Shown one piece after another: positions 1-8,600 of a stretch of 64,000 nt of DNA (position 1 is its first letter; the number at the start of each line of letters is the position of its first letter). The stretch is from Archangium primigenium (GTDB taxonomy: Bacteria > Myxococcota > Myxococcia > Myxococcales > Myxococcaceae). The notes beneath the pieces were generated by a model, which was not told the origin of the DNA, made no database searches, and worked only from the letters and a program-made list of their open reading frames with translations. Made by a program: the position numbers and the translations under genes. Location: contig NZ_JADWYI010000001.1 in assembly GCF_016904885.1 (NCBI RefSeq), positions 496,001 through 560,000 on the forward strand, given 5' to 3'.

Positions 1-155
1 AGCACGATCAGCCCCATCGTGTGCCACTGACCCCAGAGCGCGCTCAGCATCACGAGGACGTTGAGCCCCACCAGCGAGGCCATGAAGCCGTTCACCCGCT
101 GGTTGATGCGCCGGACCTCCTGCTCGGGATCCACCGCTGGCGCTGAAGAACGCAT
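1..155 (-). CDS. Small membrane protein, N-terminal part only (runs off window)
   Basis: The visible 51 codons begin MRSSAPAVDPEQEVRRINQR and lead into a hydrophobic segment (residues about 25-41) followed by another apolar stretch at the window edge. This suggests a short cytoplasmic N-terminus and two closely spaced membrane helices. The ATG at 153-155 has a good purine-rich ribosome site (GAGGGAG) seven bases upstream. The gene is divergent from the secreted-protein gene on its right. No family can be assigned from so little sequence. Confidence 0.55.
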   Translation of the reverse strand, partial: MRSSAPAVDPEQEVRRINQRVNGFMASLVGLNVLVMLSALWGQWHTMGLIV

Positions 156-507
156 GCCATCTCCCTCGGACGTCAAGCCCCATGCCCCCGTGCGGATCAC
201 CCCTGGCGCTCCTCTCCCCTGGCGCCGCCCGACCCGCTCCGCTCGACATGCGGACAGACCCCACCGTAGCAGAATCGTCTGATTGTACACCCGCCGCTTC
301 CACTCCCAGGCGAAAAATCCACACCCGCTGAAAAACGAGAGGGAGCGGGCGGTCTGTCCTCTGGAAATCCCCTGATTGCGCGGGTTGGTTGGCACCCAAC
401 GGGCCGAGCGGCTTTCCAGGGTTCTACCCTTCCCGGCGCGGGGGCGCATGGGGCATCCTCCCTCCCCCCGCGTGTCGCATGCGCGGCTTCTCCCTCAGGA
501 GCGCTTC
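156..507. other. 352-base divergent intergenic region
   Basis: This separates two divergently transcribed genes and must hold both promoters. The part around 295-370 is less GC-rich than the surroundings (runs of A near 313 and 330). I see no convincing paired -35/-10 and no long inverted repeat. A TGGCAC motif near 390 lacks the downstream GC element of a sigma-54 promoter. The forward gene's ribosome site (CAGGAG) is just before 508. Confidence 0.4.
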
Positions 508-1278
508 ATGATCCGCACGCTCACCCTGGTGAGTCTCCTGCTCACGTCCCTGCCCCTGCGGGCCCAGGACGGCGCCGCCGCGCCGTTGACGGCCGAGGAC
601 ATGGCGCGCCGACTGGGCGAGACGACCTGGGGCATGGAGGAGCTGCTCGCGGGCAAGGTGGAGGAGGTGACCGTCACCCTCCGGGTGGAGGAGCTGGACG
701 GGGACGGGCACGTCAAGCACATCCAGGAGCGGGTGGATCGCTTCCGGCTCAAGGACGGCCAGCAGCGCCGGGAAGTCCTCCAGGCCACCAAGGACGGCGA
801 GGACGCCACCGACGCCCTGCGCAAGGATCTGGAGGAGCGCCAGCGCCGGGGCGAGGGCCGCGCGGAGTTCAACTCCGTGAACCTGCCCTTCGCCGTGGCG
901 TCGCTGTCGCAGCACCGCTTCTGGCTGGCGGGGCCGGACTCGAAGGACCCCCAACGGCTTCGCCTGCGCTTCGAGCCGAGGGAGACCAAGGCGCCCTCCA
1001 TCCACAAGGGCGAGGCGCTGGTGGACGCGAGCACGGGCCAGCTGGTGCGGCTCACCTACAGCCCGTCGGTCCTCCCGGACCGGGCGTACCGGGTGGACGT
1101 GCGCATGGACTTCCGCGCCCAGCCGGGCATGGGCCAGGTGCTGGACACGCTGCGCGTGGACGCCGAGGGGGGCTTCCTCTTCTACAAGAAGCGCATGCGC
1201 ATCACCGCGCGCTACTCGCACCTGGTGCCCGCGAGCAGCGCGCCCAGCGCGTCGGCGATGCTGCCGGCAACGCCCTGA
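508..1278 (+). CDS. Secreted protein of unknown function
   Basis: 256 residues. The start was set at 508 because it has an upstream CAGGAG and opens a clean signal peptide (MIRTLTLVSLLLTSLPLRAQ, cleavage near residue 19). The mature part is hydrophilic with alternating charged and apolar strands, including a segment resembling outer-membrane-protein-sorting or carrier folds (VTVTLRVEELDGDG; residues about 50-62), and ends in a low-complexity Ser/Ala/Pro tail. I do not recognise the family. It lies only 13 bases before the first nuclease toxin gene, so it may share a transcript with it; whether it takes part in toxin delivery is not known. Confidence 0.6.
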   Translation: MIRTLTLVSLLLTSLPLRAQDGAAAPLTAEDMARRLGETTWGMEELLAGKVEEVTVTLRVEELDGDGHVKHIQERVDRFRLKDGQQRREVLQATKDGEDATDALRKDLEERQRRGEGRAEFNSVNLPFAVASLSQHRFWLAGPDSKDPQRLRLRFEPRETKAPSIHKGEALVDASTGQLVRLTYSPSVLPDRAYRVDVRMDFRAQPGMGQVLDTLRVDAEGGFLFYKKRMRITARYSHLVPASSAPSASAMLPATP

Positions 1279-1291
1279 GCTTTTCCGGCAC

Positions 1292-2596
1292 ATGAAGCGC
1301 GTGCTGCTGCTCCTGTGGCTCGTGGCGACGGGGGCCGGGGCCGCGCCCGAGAGTGCCCTGGAGCGGCTGCTCGCGCACGCGGCCCTGCCCGGCCTCGCCC
1401 CACCACCCGAGGCGCCGCTCACCGAGGCGCGAGCCCGACAGCTCGGGCGCGCCCTGCTCGACAGCGCGCCCACCGCACGCACCTTCGCGCCCCGCACCAC
1501 CCTGGCGCACCTGCTGCGCACCGGCGCCCCGGACTCCCTGCGCACCCGGGCCGAGCACGTCCGTCCCCTCGTCGTGGTGCGTCCGGACGGCTACGTCTGC
1601 GTCGCCCTCACCGGCGCGCCCCTCGCCTGGCTGGGTCCGCCCACCCTCGTCGACGGCCACCTGTCCGTGCACCGCCTGCGCGTGGGCGCCTTCTACTTCG
1701 ACCGGGCGGGCGTCTTCTTCGCCGTGGACGACACCCTGCGGCCCGTGGGGCCTCCCCTGGCCGAGCGCCCCCTGGGCCGCGACCCCGCCACCGCCGCCCT
1801 CCTGGGCTCCCAGGACGCCGTCGAGCAACTGGCCCTCGCCCTCGCCCACCTCCTCGTGCACCCCGTGCGCTCACTCGAAGGCCTGAGCCAGCTCCCCTCC
1901 GGCCTCGCCCACCTCCTCGCCACATCTCCCGAGTACTTCGCGCGCTACGGCGCCCTGCCCCTGGAAACCCAGGTCCGCGAGGCCTCGCGGCTGGCCACCC
2001 ACCTGCTCACGCTCCAAGGGGGCCTCGTCGCCCAGGGGCCTCGACTGGCCGGGGCCGCGCGTCTGCCCGTGCTCACCCTCTCCGCCCGGGGCGAACTGGT
2101 GCTGGGCAGCGTCGCCACGCCCGTGGCCGCTCCATCCCTCGTGGCCCACGCGGGCGCCGCCTCGCTCGTCTTCATGGCCCAGGGCATGCCCCCTCCCGGT
2201 GGCCCCGGTCAGTGGCTCCAGAAACCCGAGGGCATGTCCTCCGAGGCCCAGCGCTACCAATCCCAGGTGACGGGCGCCCCCGAGGGCTGGGTGTACCGCG
2301 TGCGCACCGGCCCCGGCCCCAAGGACTTCGTCGACTTCGATGGCTTTCGCGACGGGGTCCTCCTCGAGGCCAAGGGTCCCGGCTACCAGGACCTCCTGCG
2401 CAAGATGTATGGGAAGAAATGGTTCGACGGACTCAACGACATGGTCGCGCAAGCACAGCGGCAGTTCAACGCCACCCCCGCGGTTCCCTTGCATTGGCAC
2501 TTCGCTGAACTTGAAGTCGCGGAGCGCCTTCGCAGGATCTTCCGCGACCGCGGCTACGGCGCCATCAAGGTCATCCACACGCCGCCCATTCCTTGA
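1292..2596 (+). CDS. Polymorphic toxin with C-terminal Tox-REase-5 nuclease domain (copy 1)
   Basis: 434 residues. A signal peptide (residues 1-17, MKRVLLLLWLVATGAGA) precedes about 300 residues of Ala/Leu/Pro-rich sequence with no domain I recognise, presumably for delivery. From about residue 325 the sequence fits the restriction-endonuclease-fold toxin 5 family: YQSQVTG, then FVDFDGF, then LLEAKG with the nuclease E359-x-K361 pair, a glutamine/arginine helix (QAQRQF) and a closing WHFAE..IKVIHTP. The expected activity is DNA or RNA cleavage in a rival or non-immune sibling. It lacks the lipobox cysteine seen in Myxococcus SitA lipoprotein toxins. The Imm52-like gene follows after 12 bases. 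It is nearly identical to the gene at 3472 except for the last 60 or so residues. Confidence 0.8.
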   Translation: MKRVLLLLWLVATGAGAAPESALERLLAHAALPGLAPPPEAPLTEARARQLGRALLDSAPTARTFAPRTTLAHLLRTGAPDSLRTRAEHVRPLVVVRPDGYVCVALTGAPLAWLGPPTLVDGHLSVHRLRVGAFYFDRAGVFFAVDDTLRPVGPPLAERPLGRDPATAALLGSQDAVEQLALALAHLLVHPVRSLEGLSQLPSGLAHLLATSPEYFARYGALPLETQVREASRLATHLLTLQGGLVAQGPRLAGAARLPVLTLSARGELVLGSVATPVAAPSLVAHAGAASLVFMAQGMPPPGGPGQWLQKPEGMSSEAQRYQSQVTGAPEGWVYRVRTGPGPKDFVDFDGFRDGVLLEAKGPGYQDLLRKMYGKKWFDGLNDMVAQAQRQFNATPAVPLHWHFAELEVAERLRRIFRDRGYGAIKVIHTPPIP

Positions 2597-3326
2597 GAAG
2601 GCCATCCCATGCAGGAAACCTACTATGCCGCGACCTATTGGCCTGCCCGTCAGGGCTCGGTCCAGTCATGTGCGGTCCAATCCGAGCGACTCTTCCAGTC
2701 GCTGTCGCGGTGTGACACGTCCTTTTCCCACTGGTTTCGTCAGGGCAAGACGCGTGCGGCGGCCTTGAGCCAGGCGTTCCCGACGGACGTCGCGGGACTC
2801 GTTACCCTCTTCGACGAGCAAACCCGGGAAGAGGGCAGGAGGCAGACAGACGGATTCTCCGCCGATGTCTGGAATGGACAGTCCGACGAGGATTCCAGCA
2901 GCCTCTCGTTCCGCATGGGCGGCGCATCCTCCCGGCTTCCTGAATTCTGCCTGTTGTCTCCCCCCGAGCAAGGGCCCACGGCGGAACGGCTGCTGCGCGC
3001 CCCGACACTCGCCCAGGTGCTGCGCGCCATGGTGCGCGCCTTCGAGCCCGAGTGGGGCCTCGCCACCTCCCACGCGCACCGCGACCTCGTGTCCGACTCC
3101 GCCGCGCCGGGCACCTTCATCGGCTGGCTCACCTACTTCTCCCACCGTCGCGGCCCCCTTCCCGCCCTGCCCCCTTCCGTCCACCTCGAACCCGTGGACA
3201 CGCTCGGCACCCTGCTTGTCCTCACCCCGGAGCGCTTCACCGCCACCCGGCCCGACCATCTGGCGCTCGCCCAAGACGTCTCCTCGCGGCTGCAACAAGC
3301 CGGCCTGCTGTCACCCCTTCGCCCAT
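1310..3326 (+). repeat. Tandem toxin/immunity repeat, unit A
   Basis: First of two direct repeats; partner at 3490-5482. The conserved left arm (1310-2414) matches 3490-4582, and the conserved right arm (2960-3326) matches 5120-5482. Between the arms, 2415-2959 is divergent from its partner 4583-5119. The unit thus covers most of a toxin gene and all of its immunity gene. Confidence 0.85.
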
Positions 3327-3328
3327 AA
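2609..3328 (+). CDS. Imm52-like immunity protein for toxin copy 1
   Basis: 239 residues, cytoplasmic (no signal peptide). It opens METYY-like (MQETYYAATYWPAR), followed by a CA...RLFQSL helix and a WNG motif near residue 90. These fit the immunity protein 52 family found beside restriction-fold toxins. Residues from PPEQGPTAERLLR to the end match the second immunity protein almost exactly, while the first half differs substantially. The gene follows its toxin by 12 bases, as expected for co-translation of a protective partner. The family call rests on recalled motifs and on the gene pairing, not on a search. Confidence 0.7.
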   Translation: MQETYYAATYWPARQGSVQSCAVQSERLFQSLSRCDTSFSHWFRQGKTRAAALSQAFPTDVAGLVTLFDEQTREEGRRQTDGFSADVWNGQSDEDSSSLSFRMGGASSRLPEFCLLSPPEQGPTAERLLRAPTLAQVLRAMVRAFEPEWGLATSHAHRDLVSDSAAPGTFIGWLTYFSHRRGPLPALPPSVHLEPVDTLGTLLVLTPERFTATRPDHLALAQDVSSRLQQAGLLSPLRP

Positions 3329-3471
3329 CCGGGCTGGAAACCCCGCGTCGAAATGAACCCCTCGATCGCTCAACCCTGTAAATTCACCGTTCTCAAACAA
3401 CCAACCCCGTGGTTCCTCAGAAACAAGACGATGACCACCTTGCGTCCAGCGCGGCGGCGGTACCGCCGACC

Positions 3472-4761
3472 ATGAGGGGCGTGTGGGCGCTCCTGTGGCT
3501 CGTGGCGACGGGGGCCGGGGCCGCGCCCGAGCGCGCCCTGGAGCGGCTGCTCGCGCACGCGGCCCTGCCCGCGCACCTCGCGCCCCCACCCGACGAGCCC
3601 CTCACCGAGGCGCGGACCCAACAACTCTGGCGTGCCCTGCTCGACAGCGCGCCCACCGCACGCACCTTCGCGCCCCGCACCACCCTGGCGCACCTGCTGC
3701 GCACCGGCGCCCCGGACTCCCTGCGCGCCCGGGCCGAGCACTTCCGTCCCCTCGTCGTGGTGCGTCCGGACGGCTACGTCTGCGTCGCCCTCACCGGCGC
3801 GCCTCTCGCCTGGCTGGGTCCGCCCACCCTCCTCGACGGCCACCTGTCCGTGCACCGCCTGCGTGTGGGCGCCTTCTACTTCGACCGGGCGGGCGTCTTC
3901 TTCGCCGTGGACGACGCCTTGCGGCCCACGGGGCCCCCCCTGGGCCGCGACCCCGCCACCGCCGCCCTCCTGGGCTCCCAGGACGCCGTCGAGCAACTGG
4001 CCCTCGCCCTCGCCCACCTCCTCGTGCACCCCGTGCGCTCACTCGAAGGCCTGAGCCAACTGCCCTCCGGCCTCGCCCACCTCCTCGCCACATCTCCCGA
4101 GTACTTCGCGCGCTACGGCGCCCTGCCCCTGGAAACCCAGGTCCGCGAGGCCTCGCGGCTGGCCACCCACCTGCTCACGCTCCAAGGGGGCCTCGTCGCC
4201 CAGGGGCCCAGACTGGCCGGAGCCGCGCGACTGCCCGTGCTCACCCTCTCCGCCCGGGGCGAACTGGTGCTGGGCAGCATCGCCACGCCCGTGGCCGCTC
4301 CGGCCCTCGTGGCCCACGCGGGCGCCGCCTCCCTCGTCTTCATGGCCCAGGGCATGCCGCCTCCGGGTGGCCCCGGACAGTGGCTCCAGAAACCCGAGGG
4401 CATGTCCTCCGAGGCCCAGCGCTACCAGTCCCAGGTGACGGGCGCCCCCGAGGGCTGGGTGTACCGCGTGCGCACCGGCCCCGGTCCCAAGGACTTCGTC
4501 GACTTCGACGGCTTTCGCGACGGTGTCCTCCTCGAGGCCAAGGGTCCCGGCTACCAGGATCTCCTGCGCAAGATGTATGGGAAGGACTGGTTCAAGGGAT
4601 TCGACCAACTTTTCGGACAAGCCGAGCGTCAGATGAGAGTCCCCGGAAGCAACCCCATCCAGTGGCACATCGCGGAACAAGACGTCGCGCTTCGACTGCG
4701 GACGGCCTTTCGTGACGAGGGCCTGGGCCGGATCAAAGTCATTCACACTCCCATCAAATGA
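3472..4761 (+). CDS. Polymorphic toxin with C-terminal Tox-REase-5 nuclease domain (copy 2)
   Basis: 429 residues. I chose the ATG at 3472 over one 63 bases upstream because it directly opens the signal peptide (MRGVWALLWLVATGAGA) that matches copy 1. The delivery region and nuclease core, including the FVDFDGF and LLEAKG catalytic stretches, are almost identical to copy 1; one short deletion (copy 1 reads PPLAERPLGRD, this copy PPLGRD) is visible. After KMYGK the last 60 residues diverge clearly (WFKGFDQLFGQAERQ in place of WFDGLNDMVAQAQRQ), yet keep the Q..RQ, WH..E and IKVIHTP framework. The tip is therefore a variant of the same fold, plausibly with different immunity specificity. Confidence 0.8.
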   Translation: MRGVWALLWLVATGAGAAPERALERLLAHAALPAHLAPPPDEPLTEARTQQLWRALLDSAPTARTFAPRTTLAHLLRTGAPDSLRARAEHFRPLVVVRPDGYVCVALTGAPLAWLGPPTLLDGHLSVHRLRVGAFYFDRAGVFFAVDDALRPTGPPLGRDPATAALLGSQDAVEQLALALAHLLVHPVRSLEGLSQLPSGLAHLLATSPEYFARYGALPLETQVREASRLATHLLTLQGGLVAQGPRLAGAARLPVLTLSARGELVLGSIATPVAAPALVAHAGAASLVFMAQGMPPPGGPGQWLQKPEGMSSEAQRYQSQVTGAPEGWVYRVRTGPGPKDFVDFDGFRDGVLLEAKGPGYQDLLRKMYGKDWFKGFDQLFGQAERQMRVPGSNPIQWHIAEQDVALRLRTAFRDEGLGRIKVIHTPIK

Positions 4762-5482
4762 TGAGCCCATGAACGAGACCTATTATCTGGGCGTGTACTG
4801 GCCAGCGCGAGCGGACTCCGCGGAGCAGTGTGCCCAACACGTCTCTCGACTGTTTCAGTCACTCGCGGCGTGTGATCCCAAACTCACATCTTGGTACAAC
4901 AAGGGCTGGACCCTCGAAGAGGCCTTGTCCAAACGACTGGACACCCAAGCCTCGGTCCTTCACCGGCAATTCTCCAGGCGAGAAGCCTCCGCGGAGACCC
5001 CTCGAGCTGACGGCTATTCGTTGAGAATCTGGAACGGCGAGCCGGACGAAGGCAGCGCAAGCCTTTCCATCCGCTGTGGAGAAGGCTCTCCCTGGATTCC
5101 CAACAGCTGCGTGCTCACCCCCCCCGAGCAAGGGCCCACGGCGGAGCGACTGCTGCGCGTCCCGACGCTCGCCCAGGTGCTGCGCGCCATGGTGCACGCC
5201 TTCGAACCCGAGTGGGGCCTCGCCACCTCCCACGCGCACCGCGACCTCGTGTCCGACTCCGCCACGCCGGGCACCTTCATCGGCTGGCTCACCTACTTCT
5301 CCCACCGCCGCGGCCCCCTTCCCGCCCTGCCCCCTTCCGTCCACCTCGAACCCGTGGACCCCCTCGGCACCCTGCTCGTCCTCACCCCCGAGCGCTTCAC
5401 CGCCACCCGGCCCGACCATCTGGCGCTCGCTCGAGACGTCTCCGCGCGGCTGCGACAGGCCGGCCTGCTGTCACCCCTTCAC
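3490..5482 (+). repeat. Tandem toxin/immunity repeat, unit B
   Basis: Second direct copy of the unit starting at 1310. The arms are near-identical to unit A at base level, including synonymous positions, which points to recent duplication or gene conversion of the arms, while the central block 4583-5119 has drifted or been replaced. Confidence 0.85.
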
Positions 5483-5497
5483 CCCGAGTCCTGCTGA
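4769..5497 (+). CDS. Imm52-like immunity protein for toxin copy 2
   Basis: 242 residues, no signal peptide. It starts MNETYYLGVYWPAR and carries the same helix (RLFQSL) and WNG landmarks as the copy 1 immunity protein, but the residues before PPEQGPTAERLLR differ at many positions. The C-terminal 120 residues are nearly identical between the copies. Seven bases separate it from the toxin stop. If the pairing is specific, the divergent N-terminal half should be the toxin-reading face; this is inferred from the divergence pattern only. Confidence 0.7.
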   Translation: MNETYYLGVYWPARADSAEQCAQHVSRLFQSLAACDPKLTSWYNKGWTLEEALSKRLDTQASVLHRQFSRREASAETPRADGYSLRIWNGEPDEGSASLSIRCGEGSPWIPNSCVLTPPEQGPTAERLLRVPTLAQVLRAMVHAFEPEWGLATSHAHRDLVSDSATPGTFIGWLTYFSHRRGPLPALPPSVHLEPVDPLGTLLVLTPERFTATRPDHLALARDVSARLRQAGLLSPLHPESC

Positions 5498-5637
5498 CGC
5501 CTCGTCACCTCGCGGCCCGCTACGCCCGAGGTCGGTGCCGCTGGATGACGGATGCGCCGCCCTCTGCTAGGTAATGGGCCCCCCTTGGGCCTCCCTTGCC
5601 CCGCCCGTCCGCACCCCAGACGGGGCTCGTCCCGTCA

Positions 5638-8600
5638 ATGACATCCCACTCCAGGTCGCGTGCCCTCGCGGCCTTCCTGCCCGGCTCGCTCGTACGTGCC
5701 CTGCAGGAAGACGACACCCGGCCGCGCGAGGGGGCCTGGCACGAGCAACCCGGCGCGGTGCTCTTCGCCGACCTCACGGGCTTCACCGCGCTCGCCGAGA
5801 CGCTGGACCGGGGAGACCCCTCGGGCGCCGAGCAGCTCCGGGGCATCCTCGATGCCTGCTTCTCCCAGCTCATCGGCACCCTGCGGGCCCACGGCGGGGA
5901 CGTGCTGCGCTTCGCCGGGGATGCGCTGGTGGCGCTCTGGCCCGCGGAGTCCTGGGACGGCCTGCCGCGCGCGGTGGAGCGCGCGGCCCACTGCGCCCTG
6001 GAGGCCCAGGCCCTCCTGGAGGCCGCGCCGCCCCAGGGCGGGGTGCGCACGCGCCTCAAGGTGGGCATCGGCGCGGGCCGGGTGCGGCTGTCCGACGTGT
6101 GCGGCGAGCAGGGGCACTGGGACTTCCTCGCCTCGGGCGAGCCGCTGCTGGAGATGACCCAGGCGGAGCAGACCGCCCAGCCCGGGGAGATCATCCTCGG
6201 CCCGCAGGCCTCGCGGCACCTGCCCCACGCCCGGGGCGAGCCCCGCGGCCCGGTGGGCTTCCGGCTCACGGGCCTGCCGCCCCTCGCGCCCAGCCCGGTG
6301 CGCGCCGTGGAGCCCCCGCCCCACCTGGAGTCGGCGCTGCGCGCCTACCTGCCCCGCATCGTCTCGCTGCGGCTGGAGGCGGGCCATGGCCAGTGGCTGT
6401 CCGAGTTCCGCACCGTCACCGTGCTCTTCATCAACCTGGGCGGCCCGGCGCTCGCCGCGGGGCACCACCCCGCGGAGCTGCAACACACCTCGCGCATCCT
6501 CCAGGCCATCCTCTTCCGCCACGGGGGCAGTGCCCACCAGATGGTGGTGGACGACAAGGGCGTGGTGATGGTGGCGGCCTTCGGCCTGCCCCTGCTCTCG
6601 CACGAGGACGACGCGGTGCGCGCGGTGCTGGCCACGCTCGAGATGCGCGCGGCGCTGCGCGAGCGCGGCATGCCCTACCGGTTGGGCGTGGCCACCGGGC
6701 GCGTCTTCTGCGGCACCATCGGCTCGGACACCCGGCACGAGTACGTGATGGTGGGCCACACGGTGAACCTGGCGGCGCGGCTGATGCAGGCCGCCGTGGA
6801 CGACGTGCTCTGTGATGGCGCCACGCTGGCGCGCAGCTCCGAGCGGCTGCGCTTCGAGCTGCTGCCGCCACTCAAGATGAAGGGCATCACCCAGCCGGTG
6901 CCCATCTTCCGGCCCCACGAGAACGGGCTCGGTCCGGACAGCCGGCGCGGGCTGCCGGTGGTGGGCCGCGAGCCCGAGCGCGCCCAGCTCGCCGCGGCCG
7001 TGCGCGCGCTGGCCGACACGGGCACCGGCCGCACCCTGCTCATCGACGCGGAGGCCGGCATGGGCAAGTCCGTGCTGGTGGACGAGGCGCTCGAGGGCGC
7101 GCGCGCGCTGGGCGTGTCCACCGCCCAGGGCGAGGGCACGTCCGAGGAGCGGGCCCGGGCCTACCACGCCTGGCGTCCCGTGCTCGCGCGGCTGCTCGGC
7201 CTGGAGGCCGCGCCGGACCCTGGCGCCCGCGCCGCGATCCTGCTCGAGCGGCTGCGGCACCGGCCCGAGCACGTCGCCTGGGCCCCCCTGCTCAACGGGG
7301 TGCTGCCCGTGCAGCTGCCCGAGGGCGACGGCCTCCAGCACATGACGGCCGCGCTGCGCGGCAGCAACACGCGCGAGCTCCTGGTGCAGCTGCTCGACGA
7401 CGCCTGCCGCGAGCGGCCCCGCATGGTGGTGCTGGACGACGCGCACTGGATGGACTCGGCCTCGTGGGAGCTGGCGCTCGCGGCCCAGCGGCGCGTGCGG
7501 CGGCTCTTGCTCGTGCTCTGCGCGCGGCCCCCCACCGAGACGGCCGACACCGGGCACCGGCAGCTGCGCGAGGCGCCGGGCACGCGCCTGTTGACGCTCG
7601 GGCGCATGCCCGAGGAGGACGTCCTGGCGCTCGTGTGCCAGCGGCTCGGCGCGCGGCGGCTGCCCGGGCCGATGGTGACGCTCTTGCGCGAGCGCGCCGA
7701 GGGCCACCCCTTCTTCGGCGAGCAGCTGGCGTGTGCCCTGCGTGACGCGGGCCACCTCGTCGTGGAGCGCGGCGACTGCCGCTGGGCGCCGGGCCCGGGT
7801 GGGACGGCGCCCCCGGGCCTGCCCAGCACCATCCAGGGCCTGCTCATCAGCCGCATGGACCGGCTCACGCCCCAGCAGCAGCTCACCCTCAAGGTGGCCA
7901 GCGTGCTCGGCCGGGCTTTTCCCCTCGTGCTCCTGCGCGACATCCACCCGGTCGCCTCGGACCGGGAGTCGCTGGCCGAGCAGCTGGACGCGTTGCACCA
8001 CCTGGGGCTCGTGCAGCCCCAGAAGGCCTCGGCCCAGGGGCCCGAGTATGCCTTCCAGCACATCCTCATCCAGGAGGCCGCCTACCACCTCATGGCGTTC
8101 GCCCAGCGGCGCGAGCTGCACCGCGCCGTGGCCGAGCACCACGAGCGCGCCGAGCACAGCGAGGAGCGGCTGCCCCTGCTCGCCCACCACTGGCACCGCG
8201 CCGAGCAGCCCGAGCGCGCCCTGTCCTACCTGGAGCGCGCGGCCGAGACGGCCTCGGGGCGCGGCGCGCCCCGGGAGGCCATCGCCCTGCTCACCCAGGC
8301 CCTGGCGCTGGCCACGGGGGGCGCGCCGCCGCTCGGGCCCCTGCGCGCCACGCGCTGGAATGCCCGGCTCGCCCAGGCCCACCACGCGCTCGGGGACATG
8401 GACACCGCGCTCGCCCACGCCGACCGCGCCCTCGCGCTGCTCGGCGACACCCGGCCCACCACGCGCTGGGCCTGGGGACGGCGGCTCGTGCGCGAGGGCG
8501 GCCAGCACCTGGTGGGGCTCGCCCTGTCGCGCGGGTGCGCCGCGACCGGCCCGGACGAGCACCGCGAGCGCCTCACGCTCGCCGCGGGCCTCTTCTCCCT

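Noticed and set aside
61-282. A 73-codon plus-strand frame at the left edge
   Set aside because: It lies opposite the N-terminal coding part of the truncated membrane protein, has Arg/Pro/Ser-rich shadow composition and no ribosome site.
388-406. Possible sigma-54 promoter (TTGGCAC) before the first secreted protein
   Set aside because: The -12 GC dinucleotide at the required spacing is missing.
1292-4761. SitA-type lipoprotein toxins as known from M. xanthus
   Set aside because: The signal peptides have no cysteine at the cleavage site; they look like ordinary Sec signals, so the SitA name was not used.
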